Assembly: GCF_010501015.1 (NCBI RefSeq)
Contig: NZ_QVML01000004.1
Span: forward strand, 173,238 to 237,237
Length of the DNA: 64,000 nucleotides
Reading direction: 5' to 3'
DNA from: Bacteroides sp. 214
Lineage (GTDB): Bacteria > Bacteroidota > Bacteroidia > Bacteroidales > Bacteroidaceae
This document shows positions 63,965-64,000 of this stretch, piece by piece (within the stretch, counting starts at the first letter, position 1; each line of letters begins with the position of its first letter). The position numbers were made by a program, and so were the translations under genes. Under the pieces are notes generated by a model. It was given only the letters and a program-made list of their open reading frames with translations. It searched no databases and was not told the DNA's origin.

Positions 63965-64000
63965 ATGCAAAAAGATGGTTATAGTTTGTTGTTACCTTTT
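63965..64000 (+). CDS. start of an unidentified gene, cut by window edge
   Basis: An ATG at 63965, 15 bases past a consensus promoter, opens a frame (MQKDGYSLLLPF) to the edge of the window. Twelve residues are too few to assign a family. Confidence 0.45.
   Translation, partial: MQKDGYSLLLPF

Overview
The window is chromosomal DNA of a Bacteroidales bacterium close to Bacteroides. The evidence is recurrent Bacteroidetes -7 promoter boxes (TAnnTTTG, several with TTG or TTTG 18-20 bp upstream), few Shine-Dalgarno sequences, lipoproteins with acidic residues after the lipobox Cys, DUF5683, DUF3256 and DUF1599 proteins, the gene order trpB-E-G-D-C-F-A, and two proteins ending in type IX secretion (T9SS) type A-like sorting domains. 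No rRNA, tRNA, CRISPR array, transposase or phage gene was recognised.

Layout. Positions 1-8750 (minus strand) hold an accessory array of eleven small lipoprotein genes, the first cut by the window edge. Most share one leader and signal-peptide cassette joined to different mature domains. A secreted lysyl-endopeptidase-like serine protease with a T9SS tail lies among them. 8750-10950 holds a dispersed repeat and a GH105 glycosidase. 11000-23300 is core: parA-parB-DUF5683-lytic transglycosylase-RelA/SpoT, a MerR-type regulator, two M23 peptidases, alaS and ndk. 23300-29000 holds DUF1599, a DoxX-like membrane protein, tpiA, a SPOR protein, folE and dnaG. 29400-34400 encodes two overlapping sensor proteins: the first has lost its phospho-accepting His and ATPase domain, the second is an intact-looking histidine kinase. 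34370-38470 (minus) is the phenylalanine/tyrosine operon pheA-aminotransferase-DAHP synthase/chorismate mutase-tyrA. 39100-44900 (minus) holds a small lipoprotein, a TPR protein, recQ, recJ and a MaoC-like hydratase. 45100-51040 holds an iron alcohol dehydrogenase, a thioesterase, a TsaC-family protein, a sugar transferase, a ClC channel and fmt. 51080-57730 is the complete trp operon. 57730-64000 holds truA, an EamA transporter, DUF3256, DUF1080, a large InlB-repeat/beta-helix secreted protein, a perfect 46-bp palindrome and the start of one more gene.

The most interesting signals are regulatory or repetitive. The Phe/Tyr operon is preceded by a promoter, a 26-codon leader peptide with ten Phe/Tyr codons among 13 consecutive codons, mutually exclusive hairpins and an intrinsic terminator: a complete leader-peptide attenuator. 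The trp operon has an equivalent leader with tandem Trp codons and a terminator. Other signals are the cassette-swapped lipoprotein array around a protease, the pseudokinase/kinase pair, and two families of interspersed intergenic repeats (265 bp, and about 150-185 bp), each present twice.
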